A stretch of DNA of 64,000 nucleotides from Neoarius graeffei (GCF_027579695.1 NC_083571.1:45354890-45418889); one strand, 5' to 3'. Shown: positions 44,593 through 55,653, counted from the first letter of the stretch. The notes: generated by a model from the letters alone, not told the origin. Translations and numbers: made by a program.

Positions 44593-44779
44593 GTCATCTG
44601 GTGCAGGAGAGAGCTCCCTTCCTCTGCCCTCTCTCTCCTTATATAGGGCGTGGTTGCTGGGAAGACACACAAACACAGGTTAATTCACATCAGGTGTAGT
44701 GATTCTGCCACTTACCTTCCCTGACTCCGCCCTCCGGTCACAGACCGACACTTGACCACGCCCCCACTGCCACAAAGTG

Positions 44780-46221
44780 CTATACTGTATTTTATCTGTT
44801 TACTTTTTCACAGCTTGGAGCTTACCATTTTAACTGAATGATCCACTAAAATATCAATATGATGAAGGGTGCTCAAATAGAGGTTTACAGGGAAAATGAA
44901 TATTTAAGCAAGGAAAGTACATGGTGCTAGAATGTACTAGTTTGCCAAAAGGCATGGGCAGAAATAGTACACTTGTTTTAAAAAAAAAAACACCTGAGTT
45001 AAAATGTGTTTTATGTGGTGCATCAAAAACTAAATGTCAAGAATGCTGTTGTCTCAATTCAGACAGTCTTTATTATTATGATCTTGGTAATTATACATAT
45101 CTGAGTACAATGGTACACTGAAATAACAATGCCAGTGTATACATTGTTATTACAATCTTTAAATAAATCTGTTTAAATATTATATATGGTGAATTTGCAG
45201 ATCTGAATGGTTAGATATGAATCACGCTAAGAGAGAATATTAGCAGAATGTGTATTGACAGGCTCTAAGAAGGTTAAACTGTAATATAACAGAAATAACT
45301 TCGATACAATGTAGTAATATTTGTTGTACTAATGTTTTGTAATGGCTCACACAATTATCTGTTCGCCAAAAACTGACATTATGGAAATAATTGTTTATAT
45401 AACTGCAAATGTTGCATCAACATCAAAGAAACATTAAGAAATCTTATGAAATAAAGTTTTCAGAAAATTTGTGACTAAACATTCTTATAACCAAAAGTTC
45501 CTGGAACCATAACTTTCAGACAGCATTCTGGTTGCCTAGAAATGTTAGTTTGGATAATTGCTTTAGAAAATACTGTAGATTATAAATACAGAGAGATAAT
45601 TAGCAGTGTAGTTTTATTCTGGTAAATTCATGACATTATCTATTATGTCCCGTTCACTATTCCTAAATGGGCAAGTGTGTGAAATATAGTGATCACTATT
45701 CTCTTTTGAAGCAACATAATTATGGATACAGAGACAGTTTTGTTTCCTTCCTTCATTCCCCCCTTATTCATTGTGCCACCACTCAGAATGGGCTTTTTAT
45801 TAAAGGTAGACTGACTTGAAGGTCCATTTGTGCCCTTTCAAACAAAATGAGGGAACCTGAAATCTACTTTTACATTGTGAAAGCAGCCCACTAACAAAAT
45901 AGTGAAAAAGAAAAGAAACGGTAAGACCACTAAGTACATTGTAAGCTGATTTCAGGCTAAGGTATATTTTAAGCATACTGGAAGTGGAGAAGACTATACT
46001 GACTATATTAGGTCTTAAATCAAGACCTATAGGTCATAACAATACAAACAAGCAAGACTTATAAGCTTATATAAAGAGGAATTCTGCACTGGGGTCTGAA
46101 AGGAAAGATGATAATCATCCATCTTAAATTTACTGTGATGCAGTGTGCACATTTGTGGAATAGCATTCATGGATAGTGTAAATAAGGCAGTAGGGTTCAA
46201 AAGTCTAGATCCTCTAAGAAC
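44780..46221. other. No recognised feature
   Basis: AT-rich sequence with no recognisable coding or repeat signature. Confidence 0.35.
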
Positions 46222-46233
46222 AGCTTTTTTTAT

Positions 46234-46600
46234 CTCATCTCATTATCTCTAGCCGCTTTATCCTGTTTTACAGGGTCGCAGGCAAGCTGGAGCCTATCCC
46301 AGCTGACTATGGGCAAAAGGCGGGGTACACCCTGGACAAGTCACCAGGTCATCACAGGGCTGACACATAGACACAGACAACCATTCATACTCACATTCAC
46401 GCCTACGGTCAATTTAGAGTCACCAGTTAACCTAACCTGCATGTCTTTGGACTGTGGGGGAAACCGGAGCACCCGGAGGAAACCCACGCGGACACAGGGA
46501 GAACATGCAAACTCCGCACAGAAAGGCCCTCGCCAGCCACGGGGCTCGTACCCGGACCTACTTGCTGTAAGGGGAAAGCGACAACACCACCGTGCCGCCC
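46234..46600 (-). mobile_element. V-SINE, full length
   Basis: Reverse copy with ATCTCATCTCATTATCTC tail and head complement (CACCGTGCCGCCC). It is flanked by agcttttttt-type repeats at 46222-46233 and 46601-46613 (one T length difference). Confidence 0.9.
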
Positions 46601-46614
46601 AGCTTTTTTTTATT

Positions 46615-46860
46615 TCATCAGTTATTCATTCATCTTCAGTAATTACTTTATACTGTTCAGGGTCAAAGAAGATCTGGAGAATACTGTGGGTGGAGAACAC
46701 TGTGGGTGCAGAACAGGAATAAACCCTGGATGGTATGGCAGGCTATTGCAGGGCAACTTGCATATTCATTCATACCTAGGGCCAATTTAAAGATCTACCT
46801 ACCAGCACATTTTTTGGGAAGTGGAAGGAGACCAGAGAACTTGGAAGAAACAACAGGCAA
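46615..46860 (-). mobile_element. Ancient V-SINE relic
   Basis: A degraded reverse sequence (CATTCATCTTCAGTAATTAC, then GGTCAAAGAAGATCTGGAGA and CACATTTTTTGGGAAGTGG). It lines up with the V-domain and tail half of the family but carries many changes and no clear target duplication. Confidence 0.5.
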
Positions 46861-47546
46861 CAGGTGGGTACTCTTAAGATAGTCAACTTATATCTAACAA
46901 CAGGTACTGACCCAATCAGTAGTCTTCACATAACAAGAATAAGTCTAATTGTTGTTAACTTATATTACTGAAGAATAATGAACTGTTTTAGATCAGCAGA
47001 ACTGGTCAAAACTGCTTTTTTGTCTAAAGCCCTCTTTGTGGACAGTAAGTGTTACTACAGTATGAAGAAAAGAAAAAAAAACTTGATTTGCAATGGTGAT
47101 ATGATTATTTTACTATGCTGTTTTTTTGGCTGTTTTTGGTTGGCTAACAGTCTGGCTGTATTTTAGCCATGTCAAGACTTTCAGACCTAATATATCAATT
47201 TTCATTTATTTAAATAATATTTTATTTTCTCCTCCCGGGAAGGAAACCCCTATCCTCCATACTCCATGTTTGAAAGGATCTTAAGATGACAGTTTCACAT
47301 ATCACAGACCTCATTTTAAGGCTCCTCCATCTCTCTTGAAGTTTAGAAAGAAGCATAGAAAAAGCCATTATTGCTTGGGTCATTCACCTTTAGGCTCCAC
47401 CCACCTTCAACTGGTGCTTGGTTAAGTCTATTTCTAGTCTCGTGTTCCTCATTTTTATCTTAACATGTTCCATCTGGATGTTACTCATCTTTATTTTCTT
47501 CTCAAGAAGGACCTTGTATACTGTAGCTCTTATTTAGTTTTGTTCT
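46861..47546. other. No recognised feature
   Basis: Unassigned. Confidence 0.35.
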
Positions 47547-47998
47547 GGCATTGTCAGGTATGCGAGGTAGGTGGATGTAAGTGCACAAGTAATCAGTTTA
47601 ATAATAACAGTGCAGTGTATATACAGTGAACAAATATACACATAGCCAAGCAGTCCAAATCGGCAGGCAAAATCCAAAAACATGAAACAGGCAAAATGGT
47701 CAGGCGAGGCGCAAACAGGATATCAGAAGCAAAGTGAGAACGGAAATGAGAAACAGGCACAGGAATCAGGAAACAGGAAATCAGAAACATGGGTAGCAAG
47801 GCTCAGTAATGTGTACTAACATAGCATAATACTTTGCAAAGATGGTGCATCAGCACAGTCCTTAAATAGGTGCACTTAGCTCCTTAATTGAGTTCAGGTG
47901 CGCGTTGTTACTGGTGTGCATGGTGGAATCCGCTTGACACATGTGCAGCCCGGGGTGAGCTGTCAGGTGCATGCACCACAGCACGCAGGACTGACAGA

Positions 47999-48016
47999 AC
48001 CCCCCCCCCCCCCCCC
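47999..48016 (-). promoter_or_regulatory. Polypurine tract of the non-autonomous LTR element
   Basis: Minus-strand G run of about 16 adjoining the 3' LTR. Confidence 0.8.
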
Positions 48017-48122
48017 AAAGAGCTCCCTCCGGGAATGATAATCCATAATACTTGGCTCCGGTGGGGGTTTGGGCTCAGGCTCAAGACAAGACTTGGACTC
48101 CTGACTAGGAGCAGGTTTGAGC

Positions 48123-48863
48123 TCAGGGCTTGGGCTCTGGGCCGTAATCATGCTCAGACTCCGGACTTGAGTTGGGTCCTGGACTTGGCTTGGATCCAGG
48201 ACTGAAAGTGGACTCAAGATCTGGGCTGGATTTGAGTTCTGGAGATGACTTGAGCTTTGGGCTAGACTCTGGCTCCCGCTCAGGAGATGAATCAGGCTTG
48301 AGTTCTGGATCTGGCTTGGACTCAGGGCTGGACTCGAGCTCTGGAGATGACTTGAGCTCTGGGCTGGACTCTGGCTCATGCTCAGGAGATGACCCATGTT
48401 GGAGCTCTGGAACTGGCTTGGACACAAGGCTGGAAGTGTGCTCAAGCTCTGGACTTGACTTGGGCTTTGGACTGGACTCAAGCTCTGGGGATGACTTGAG
48501 TTCTGGGCTGGACTTGAGCTCTGGAACTGGCTTGGGACTTGATTCTAGCTCAAACTCAAGACATGACTTGGACTCAGGACTTGGCTTGGACTCAGGACTT
48601 GGCTTGGATTCAGGACTTGGCTCTAGTGCAAACTCTGGATAGGACTCATGGATGGGCTTGAGCAGTGCATTGCTATGGTCCTGGCCGGGCAGCGGGATGA
48701 CAACATCTTCATAGCCGGGCGGAGGCAGGATGACGACGACATCTTCATAGGCTGGTGGAGGTGGGACAACAAAGATGTCTTCATAGCCGGGTGGAGGCGG
48801 GACGATGACAACAACGTCTTCATAACCAGCTGAGGCAGAGGTCGCTCCATCATCCTCTGACAT
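48123..48863 (-). pseudogene. Pro/Ser/Glu repeat protein, C-terminal part
   Basis: 246-residue frame. It begins with four YED units (GYEDVVVIV, PPPPGYEDIFVV, PPPPAYEDVVVIL, PPPGYEDVVIPL) holding PPGY, PPAY and PPGY, which are PPxY-type WW-domain-binding motifs. Some 170 residues of SPE(L/S) and KSSPELESSPE repeats follow. The frame shift near 48870 separates it from the upstream ORF, and another near 48130 separates a short continuation to about 48020. The original single ORF was probably about 460-500 residues. No catalytic domain is seen. Function is unknown; the PPxY arrangement is only suggestive of an ESCRT-type or NEDD4-type interaction. Confidence 0.7.
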
Positions 48864-48879
48864 AGGTTCTGGAACAGGC

Positions 48880-49506
48880 TCAGGTGCACTGATGCACTGG
48901 CCTTGACTCTGGCATAGTCACTGGAGCTGGCACAGGTGCCGACTCTAGCATTGGCTCTGACACGCTAGCTGACACGGACACTGGCTCTGGCACTGGAGCT
49001 GACTCCGATACTGGCACTGGCACGGGTTCTGGAGCTGACACTGGTGCTGACTCTGATTCCGACTCCGGCACTAGTTCTGGAGCTGACACTGGCACTGACT
49101 CTGACTCTGATACTGGTTCTGGAGCTGACACTGGCACTGACTCTGACACTGGTTCTGGAGCAAGCATTGGCACTGGCACTGGCTCTGGAGCTGATGCTGG
49201 CACTGTCACTGGAACAGATGCTGGCGCTGTCACTAGCACAGACACTGGTGCTGGAACAGATGCTGGCGCTGGCTCAGGTTCAGGCATGGGTTCTGATACA
49301 GACTCTGGTTCAGGCATTGATTCAGGTGCCGGTTCTGGCTGAGAGACCAGCTCTGGAGAGACAGCCTCTAGGAGGGGCTCAGGAACAACAGCCTCCTCTG
49401 CTGTCTTTACATCGGCCAGTGGAGGGAGCTCTGGAGTGACGGCCTCCTCCACTGTGTCAGCCACTGGTGGGAGCTCTGGAGCGATGGCCTCCGCTGCGTC
49501 AGCCAC
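48880..49506 (-). pseudogene. Pro/Glu/Val repeat protein, N-terminal part
   Basis: 208-residue frame starting MADAAEAIAPELPP. Three copies of an (E)AVxPELPP(L/V)AD-like unit come first, then long PEP(V/A), PVSAPEPV and SES repeats. Composition is almost entirely P, E, V, A and S. It lies 165 bases inside the 5' LTR and continues in a shifted frame into 48123-48863. Plus-strand frames over the same repeats (LTLALTLT) are antisense artefacts of the repeat. Confidence 0.65.
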
Positions 49507-50121
49507 AGATGAATCCCATAGGGTGGTATATTCTGTAGTAGGGTGCCGGGGGACTCCAGTCAGACTTCAGCCGGAAATACGAGGTGAGGGGCTAAGACAG
49601 GGAAACCCAGAAGTGGCGTGGAATCGTGTACTGAAAAACTTCTACTACATCCATTGAAAGGCGAAGTATTCTGTCAGGTACGCGAGGTAGGCGGATGCAA
49701 GTGCAGAAGTAATCAGTTTAATAATAACAGTGCAGTGTATATACAGTGAACAAATATACATACAGGCAAACAGTCCAAATCGGCAGGCAAAATCCAAAAA
49801 CATGAAACAGGCAAAATGGTCAAGCGAGGCGCAAACAGGATGTCAGAAGCAAAGCGAGAATGGAAACGAGGAACAGGCACAGGAATCAGGAAACAGGAAA
49901 TCTGGAACATGGGTAGCAAGGCTCAGTAATGCATACTGATGTAGCGTAATACTTCACAAAGATGGTGCATCAGTGCAGTCCTTAAATAGGTGCACATAAC
50001 TCCTTAATTGAATTCAGGTGCGGGTCGTTACTGGCATGCGTGCTGGAGTCCGCTCGATGCACACGCAACCAGGGGCGCGCCATCAGGTACACGTGCCACA
50101 GTGCGCAGGACTGACAGGCAT

Positions 50122-50344
50122 AGAGGTTTGAGAAGCACATTGTTGTAGTTATTAAAGCCCCTGAATGAGACAACCACCACTCACTTAATGTTCAAGATAC
50201 TGTATATCTCAGTAGGCCCCTAAGCATCTTCCCTCTTTAGCTTCCCTCTTTAGGCGAGGTGGTCCCAGGGCTGTCCATGTCAGCTCTGCATCATGATGAC
50301 ACAGAGAGAGGACCGCCCCTCCTCTCTCTCTGAGGAATCCCTCA
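50122..50344. other. Flanking sequence
   Basis: Between the GGCAT duplication and the first recognisable Gmr1 pol sequence. It may be further decayed gypsy sequence. Confidence 0.3.
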
Positions 50345-50554
50345 GGGGTTCTCTTGACTTTTCTTTCCCTTTTGTTTTACAGACCGACATGTCGGACAGA
50401 GGGCTGGGGGCCATTTTCTCTTTTAGGTGGTGGAGGGGGAGGAGCACCCAGTGCTGTACATCAGCCATAAGCTCTCCATGTGAGAGTCAAAGTACAGCAC
50501 CATCAAAAAGGAGTGTCTGGCCATCAAGTGGGTGGTCCTCATTCTCTGGTACTA

Positions 50555-52164
50555 CAGTGGTGCTTGAAAGTTTGTGAACCCTTTAGAATTTTCTATATTT
50601 CTGCATAAATATGACCTAAAATATAATCAGATTTTCACACAAGTCCTAAAAGTAGATAAAGAGAACCCAGTTAAACAAATGAGACAAAAATATTATACTT
50701 GGTCATTTATTTATTGAGGAAAATGATCCAATATTACATATCTGTGAGTGGCAAAAGTATGTGAACCTCTAGGATTAGCAGTTCATTTGAAGGTGAAATT
50801 AGAGTCAGGTGTTTTCAATCAATGGGATGACAATCAGGTGCGAGTGGGCACCCTGTTTTATTTAAAGAACAGGGATCTATCAAAGTCTGATCTTCACAAC
50901 ACATGTTTGTGGAAGTGTATCATGGCATGAACAAAGGAGATTTCTGAAGACCTCAGAAAAAGCGTTGTTGATGCTCATCAGGCTGGAAAAGGTTACAAAA
51001 CCATCTCTAAAGAGTTTGGACTCCACCAAGCCACGGTCAGACAGATTGTGTACAAATGGAGGAAATTCAAGACCATTGTTACCCTCCCCAGGAGTGGTCG
51101 ACCAACAAAGATCACTCCAAGAGCAAGGCGTGTAATAGTCGGTGAGGTCACAAAGGACCCCAGGGTAACTTCTAAGCAACTGAAGGCCTCTCTCACATGG
51201 GCTAATGTTAATGTTCATGAGTCCACTATCAGGAGAACACTGAACAACAATGATGTGCATGGCAGGGATGCAAGGAGAAAGCCACTGCTCTCCAAAAAGA
51301 ACATTACTGCTCGTCTGCAGTTTGACAAAGATCACATGGACAAGCCAGAAGGCTATTGGAAAAATGTTTTGTGGACGGATGAGACCAAAATAGAAGTTTC
51401 TGGTTTAAATGAGAAGCGTTATGTTTGGAGAAAGGAAAACACTGCATTCCAGCATAAGAACCTTATCCCATCTGTGAAACATGGTGGTGGTAGTATCATG
51501 GTTTGGGCCTGTTTTGCTGCATCTGGGCCAGGATGGCTTGCCATCATTGATGTAACAATGAATTCTGAATTATACCAGCGAATTCTAAAGGAAAATGTCA
51601 GGACATCTGTCCATGAACTGAATCTCAAGAGAAGGTGGGTCATGCAGCAAGACAACGACCCTAAGCACACAAGTCGTTCTACCAAAGAATGGTTAAAGAA
51701 GAATAAAGTTAATGTTTTGGAATGGCCAAGTCAAAGTCCTGACCTTAAGCCAATGGAAATGTTGTGGAAGGACCTGAGGCGAGCAGTTCATGTGAGGAAA
51801 CCCACCAACATCCCAGAGTTGAAGCTGTTCTGTACGGAGGAATGGGCTAAAATTCCTCCAAGCCGGTGTGCAGGACTGATCAACAGTTACCGGAAACGTT
51901 TAGTTGCAGTTATTGCTGCACAAGGGGGTCACACCAGATGCTGAAGGCAACGGTTCACATACTTTTGCCACTCACAGATATGTAATATTGGATCATTTTC
52001 CTCAATAAATAAATGACCAAGTATAATATTTTTGTCTCATTTGTTTAACTGAGTTCTCTTTATCTACTTTTAGGACTTGTGTGAAAATCTGATGATGTTT
52101 TAGGTCATATTTATGCAGAAATATAGAAAATCCTAAAGGGTTCACAAACTTTCAAGCACCACTG
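50555..52164 (+). mobile_element. Tc1-like transposon, near-intact
   Basis: 1610 bp with CAGTGGTGCTTGAAAGTTTG ends and TA at 50553-50554 and 52165-52166. It is in the same family as 10205-11806. The transposase frame is open except for one stop at codon 3. Confidence 0.95.
50922..51944 (+). pseudogene. Tc1 transposase, one premature stop
   Basis: The frame of 340 codons from ATG at 50922 is open apart from TGA at 50928-50930, where the copies at 59025 and 60632 read CGA (CpG decay). An internal ATG at 51048 could start a truncated protein. Helix-turn-helix DNA-binding units precede the catalytic core: WTDET, MVWACFAASGPGWLA, MQQDNDPKHTSRSTKEW and SPDLKPMEMLW. The three acidic residues are spaced DD34E, typical of Tc1. 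The enzyme would bind the inverted repeats and cut and paste at TA. The N-terminal paired domain is lost if the internal start is used. Confidence 0.92.
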
Positions 52165-52401
52165 TACCTGCTAGGATGTCCATTCACCCTCTGTTCCGAC
52201 CATGCTCCACTCCAGTGGTTCCACTGCATGAAGGATGCCAACGTGTGGATCACTCATTGGTCTCTGGCCCTTCAGCCCTTTAAATTCGAGGTTGTCCACA
52301 GGCTGGGGGCACAGATGGTGCTAGCAGGTTACCTCTCCCACCAAGGGGGGAGTCAGCTGCAGGCCGGACAGCTCCCTGGCCTGAATTGGGTGATGGGGGT
52401 A

Positions 52402-52709
52402 TGTGACAGCAAGGGTGTGGTCGAGCATCCGCTGTGAATGGCAAGGAGTCAGGTTGAACCAACAGATAACATGTGACACAGTACACCTGTGTCTAATTAT
52501 TGGCTGTCTATTAGCATGTCTTTCTGTGTATCTTTCAGATAGCCAGTAATGGGAGAGAGAGCTGTGTCACCTTGCTGTGTGCGTTTGTGTGTATAGTGTG
52601 CCTATGTGGTAGTAGAAGTCACTGAAAAGTGTAAATAAAATTAAAGCGCACCTTGAATTGCAGCACCTGTCTCCAGTTCCTCATTGCCCTCTCTCATAAA
52701 GTTGTTACA
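52402..52709 (+). repeat. Gmr1-type 3' LTR
   Basis: 308 bp, TGTGACAG...GTTACA, following the RNase H end. The reverse-oriented counterpart is 13920-14231. Confidence 0.7.
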
Positions 52710-53527
52710 GTTCTATTTCACAAAATATGAATAATTAGTCATTTAAACCACCATGACTTTGACCAGAATAAAGCATTTATTGAAAAGGAAAGAATGAACG
52801 CAATAAATGTGTCACATAATGCTGCACTCTATATCACTCTATATCAACCCTATATTTTTATCTTCCCATGTTAATGAATATGGCCTTCTTTTGTTCATCC
52901 ACCTTCAGATCTGGCCACCAACTCTTGCCTTTGCAAAAGTAAAACTTGCTTACTCCTCCACTTTTTGTTGAGTCCCATAGGATCCAGTACTGGGAATATA
53001 ACAAAAAAGCCACTGAGGCTGGAGCTTGTATAAAAAGCTCAGTGGAAAAAGAAAGGCCATGCTGACTAATACGGGAACATATTGAATGTGGTAAAGTGCT
53101 GGACAACACATTTACCACATTCAGTCATACATCAGTAATTGCTTTATCATGGTTAGGGTCACTGTGGCTTAAATCACTAATTTGCTTATATTTTGGGAAA
53201 TAGAACCAAATAAGTTCATTCAAGAATATCATAGTGAAGTACAAACAAAAATAATAACTGTAAGGAAGGACGAGATTGGTCAAGAGTGTCCGTGGCAGTG
53301 GGAGTGATTAGTCAAAATTCCTTCAGGAGCGGGCAGGAGTAAAACCATGCTGTGGGAAAAAAAAGACAACATGCCTGGGTAAGTATATACTGCTCACTGA
53401 CATTGCGTGGAAATATGCAGGCTGGCCAAAATTAAGCAGTTCATTACACCACTAGAAGACCACAAGTGAATATAGTCCTTGTGTTACATGTGTGTGATAT
53501 AACTAGGTATCCTTGCATAGCATAATA
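52710..53527. other. Mostly unassigned; short V-SINE-like relic
   Basis: Around 53120-53175 a stretch 'cattcagtcatacatcagtaattgctttatcatgg...' resembles the inverted tail half of an old V-SINE. Nothing else was identified. Confidence 0.35.
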
Positions 53528-55132
53528 CAACCCCGATTCCAAAAAAGTTGGGACAAAGTACAAATTGTAAATAAAAACAGAATGCAATAATTTACAAATC
53601 TCAAAAACTGATATTGTATTCACAGTAGAACATAGACAACATATCAAATGTCGAAAGTGAGACATTTTGAAATTTCATGCCAAATATTGGCTCATTTGAA
53701 ATTTCATGACAGCAACACATCTCAAAAAAGTTGGGACAGGGGCAATAAGAGGCTGGAAAAGTTAAAGGTACAAAAAAGGAACAGCTGGAGGACCAAATTG
53801 CAACTCATTAGGTCAATTGGCAATAGGTCATTAACATGACTGGGTATAAAAAGAGCATCTTGGAGTGGCAGCGGCTCTCAGAAATAAAGATGGGAAGAAG
53901 ATCACCAATCCCCCTAATTCTGCGCCGACAAATAGTGGAGCAATATCAGAAAGGAGTTCGACAGTGTAAAATTACAAAGTGTTTGAACATATCATCATCT
54001 ACAGTGCATAATATCATCAAAAGATTCAGAGAATCTGGAAGAATCTCTGTGCGTAAGGGTCAAGGCTGGAAAACCATACTGGGTGCCCATGATCTTCGGG
54101 TCCTTAGACGGCACTGCATCACATACAGGCATGTTTCTGTATTGGAAATCACAAAATGGGCTCAGGAATATTTCCAGAGAACATTATCTGTGAACACAAT
54201 TCACCGTGCCGTCCACCGTTGCCAGCTAAAACTCTATAGTTCAAAGAAGAAGCCGTATCTAAACATGATCCAGAAGCGCAGACGTCTTCTTTGGGCCAAG
54301 GCTCATTTAAAATGGACTGTGGCAAAGTGGAAAACTGTTCTGTGGTCAGACGAATCAAAATTTGAAGTTCTTTATGGAAATCAGGGACACCATGTCATTC
54401 GGACTAAAGAGGAGAAGGACGACCCAAGTTGTTATCAGCGCTCAGTTCAGAAGCCTGCATCTCTGATGGTATGGGGTTGCATTAGTGCGTGTGGCATGGG
54501 CAGCTTACACATCTGGAAAGACACCATCAATGCTGAAAGGTATATCCAGGTCCTAGAGCAACATATGCTCCCATCCAGACGACGTCTCTTTCAGGGAAGA
54601 CCTTGCATTTTCCAACATGACAATGCCAAACCACATACTGCATCAATTACAGCATCATGGCTGCGTAGAAGAAGGGTCCGGGTACTGAACTGGCCAGCCT
54701 GCAGTCCAGATCTTTCACCCATAGAAAACATTTGGCGCATCATAAAACGGAAGATACGACAAAAAATACCTAAGACAGTTGAGCAACTAGAATCCTACAT
54801 TAGACAAGAATGGGTTAACATTCCTATCCCTAAACTTGAGCAACTTGTCTCCTCAGTCCCCAGACATTTACAGACTGTTGTAAAGAGAAAAGGGGATGTC
54901 TCACAGTGGTTAACATGGCCTTGTCCCAACTTTTTTGAGATGTGTTGTTGTCATGAAATTTAAAATCACCTAATTTTTCTCTTTAAATGATACATTTTCT
55001 CAGTTTAAACATTTGATATGTCATCTATGTTCTATTCTGAATAAAATATGGAATTTTGAAACTTCCACATCATTGCATTCCGTTTTTATTTACAATTTGT
55101 ACTTTGTCCCAACTTTTTTGGAATCAGGGTTG
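53528..55132 (+). mobile_element. Tc1-like transposon with IR/DR ends, apparently intact
   Basis: 1605 bp. The ends are CAACCCCGATTCCAAAAAAG and CAACCCTGATTCCAAAAAAG (inverted), flanked by TA at 53526-53527 and 55133-55134. Inner repeats with the same AAAAAAGTTGGGACA core occur at about 53698-53742 and 54920-54962, forming an IR/DR arrangement. It is a different family from the CAGTGGTGC elements. Confidence 0.95.
53836..54963 (+). CDS. Tc1-like DD34E transposase
   Basis: Open frame of 375 residues. The likely start is the second Met (53890, [12 protein letters not shown]). Residues about 20-145 form two helix-turn-helix modules ([21 protein letters not shown]...; [18 protein letters not shown]) joined by a basic linker. 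The catalytic triad is D172 (WSDES), D262 (QHDNAKPH) and E297 (SPIENIW), with exactly 34 residues between the last two. The [13 protein letters not shown] block is intact. The C-terminus ([13 protein letters not shown]) is encoded by the inner direct repeat. No premature stop or frameshift is visible, so this is the best candidate for an active element in the window. Actual activity is untested. Confidence 0.94.
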   Translation: MTGYKKSILEWQRLSEIKMGRRSPIPLILRRQIVEQYQKGVRQCKITKCLNISSSTVHNIIKRFRESGRISVRKGQGWKTILGAHDLRVLRRHCITYRHVSVLEITKWAQEYFQRTLSVNTIHRAVHRCQLKLYSSKKKPYLNMIQKRRRLLWAKAHLKWTVAKWKTVLWSDESKFEVLYGNQGHHVIRTKEEKDDPSCYQRSVQKPASLMVWGCISACGMGSLHIWKDTINAERYIQVLEQHMLPSRRRLFQGRPCIFQHDNAKPHTASITASWLRRRRVRVLNWPACSPDLSPIENIWRIIKRKIRQKIPKTVEQLESYIRQEWVNIPIPKLEQLVSSVPRHLQTVVKRKGDVSQWLTWPCPNFFEMCCCHEI

Positions 55133-55258
55133 TAATTAGTGATTAGTTGTGATGTTTAGTACCCTGTGTGTGTTTGTTGCTCTCGCTATACCAACCCTTA
55201 GCTTTTAGCTATTAGCTTGAACTTGCTTCTCAACTTAAGGCACTTGTATCACCATATC

Positions 55259-55639
55259 TCATCTCATCTCATCTCATTATCTCTAGCCGCTTTATCCTTC
55301 TACAGGGTCGCAGGCAAGCTGGAGCCTATCCCAGCTGACTATGGGCGAAAGGCGGGGTACACCCTGGACAAGTCGCCAGGTCATCACAGGGCTGACACAT
55401 AGACACAGACAACCATTCACACTCACATTCACACCTACGGTCAATTTAGAGTCACCAGTTAACCTAACCTGCATGTCTTTGGACTGTGGGGGAAACCGGA
55501 GCACCCGGAGGAAACCCACGCGGACACGGGGAGAACATGCAAACTCCGCACAGAAAGGCCCTCGCTGACCCCGGGGCTCAAACCCAGGACCTTCTTGCTG
55601 TGAGGCGACAACGCTAACAACTACACCACCGTGCCGCCC
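55259..55639 (-). mobile_element. V-SINE, full length
   Basis: Reverse copy; the 14-bp direct repeat tgtatcaccatatc lies at 55245-55258 and 55640-55653. Confidence 0.95.
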
Positions 55640-55653
55640 TGTATCACCATATC

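Larger units (their letters stand above)
26455..44774 (-). mobile_element. Gmr1-like Ty3/gypsy retrotransposon (nested host)
   Basis: The LTRs begin TGTAGAAG and end TGCCACA. The 5-bp duplication AAGTG is at 26450-26454 and 44775-44779. Read on the minus strand, the order is 5' LTR, gag-protease (39341-40813), integrase (about 37995-39518), RT and RNase H (26840-28248), 3' LTR. Integrase before RT is the Ty1/copia-like order known for Gmr1 elements within the Ty3/gypsy group. Stops, frameshifts and a changed integrase residue show it is dead. Two later insertions lie inside: the retrovirus at 28254-37994 and the LINE at 40987-44544. Confidence 0.9.
40857..44774 (-). repeat. Gmr1 5' LTR, interrupted by a LINE
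   Basis: The left part, 40857-40986, and the right part, 44545-44774, match the 3' LTR at 26455-26822 on either side of its (CA)n tract. The LINE occupies the CA tract. Substitutions versus the 3' LTR (for example TACAGCAGG against TACGGCAGG) show it is older than the retrovirus. Confidence 0.92.
47552..50116 (-). mobile_element. Non-autonomous LTR retrotransposon with repeat-protein ORF
   Basis: Both LTRs are 445 bp (47552-47996 and 49672-50116), start TGTCAGGT and end CTGACA. The 5-bp duplication GGCAT is at 47547-47551 and 50117-50121. A poly-C tract at 48001-48016 (poly-G on minus) marks the polypurine tract and sets the minus orientation. The LTRs differ at many positions, so the insertion is old. 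The 1.67-kb interior encodes only proline/glutamate/serine repeats, with no gag, RT or integrase motifs, so movement would need another element's enzymes. Confidence 0.9.
50345..52401 (+). pseudogene. Gmr1-type RNase H fragment, split by Tc1
   Basis: The left part runs to 50554 (TDMSDRGLGAIF, VEGEEHPVLY, IKKECLAIKW). The right part begins at 52165 (LGCPFTLCSDHAPLQWFH, then WSLALQPFKFEVVHRLGAQM). The coding sequence reads on across the TA when the Tc1 at 50555-52164 is ignored. It is followed directly by the LTR at 52402. Stops show decay. Confidence 0.85.

Noticed and set aside
48172..49439. SGLDSGSGLD and LTLALTLT plus-strand frames
   Set aside because: They are antisense translations of the Pro/Glu repeats. 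The LTR polarity and polypurine tract place the coding strand on minus.
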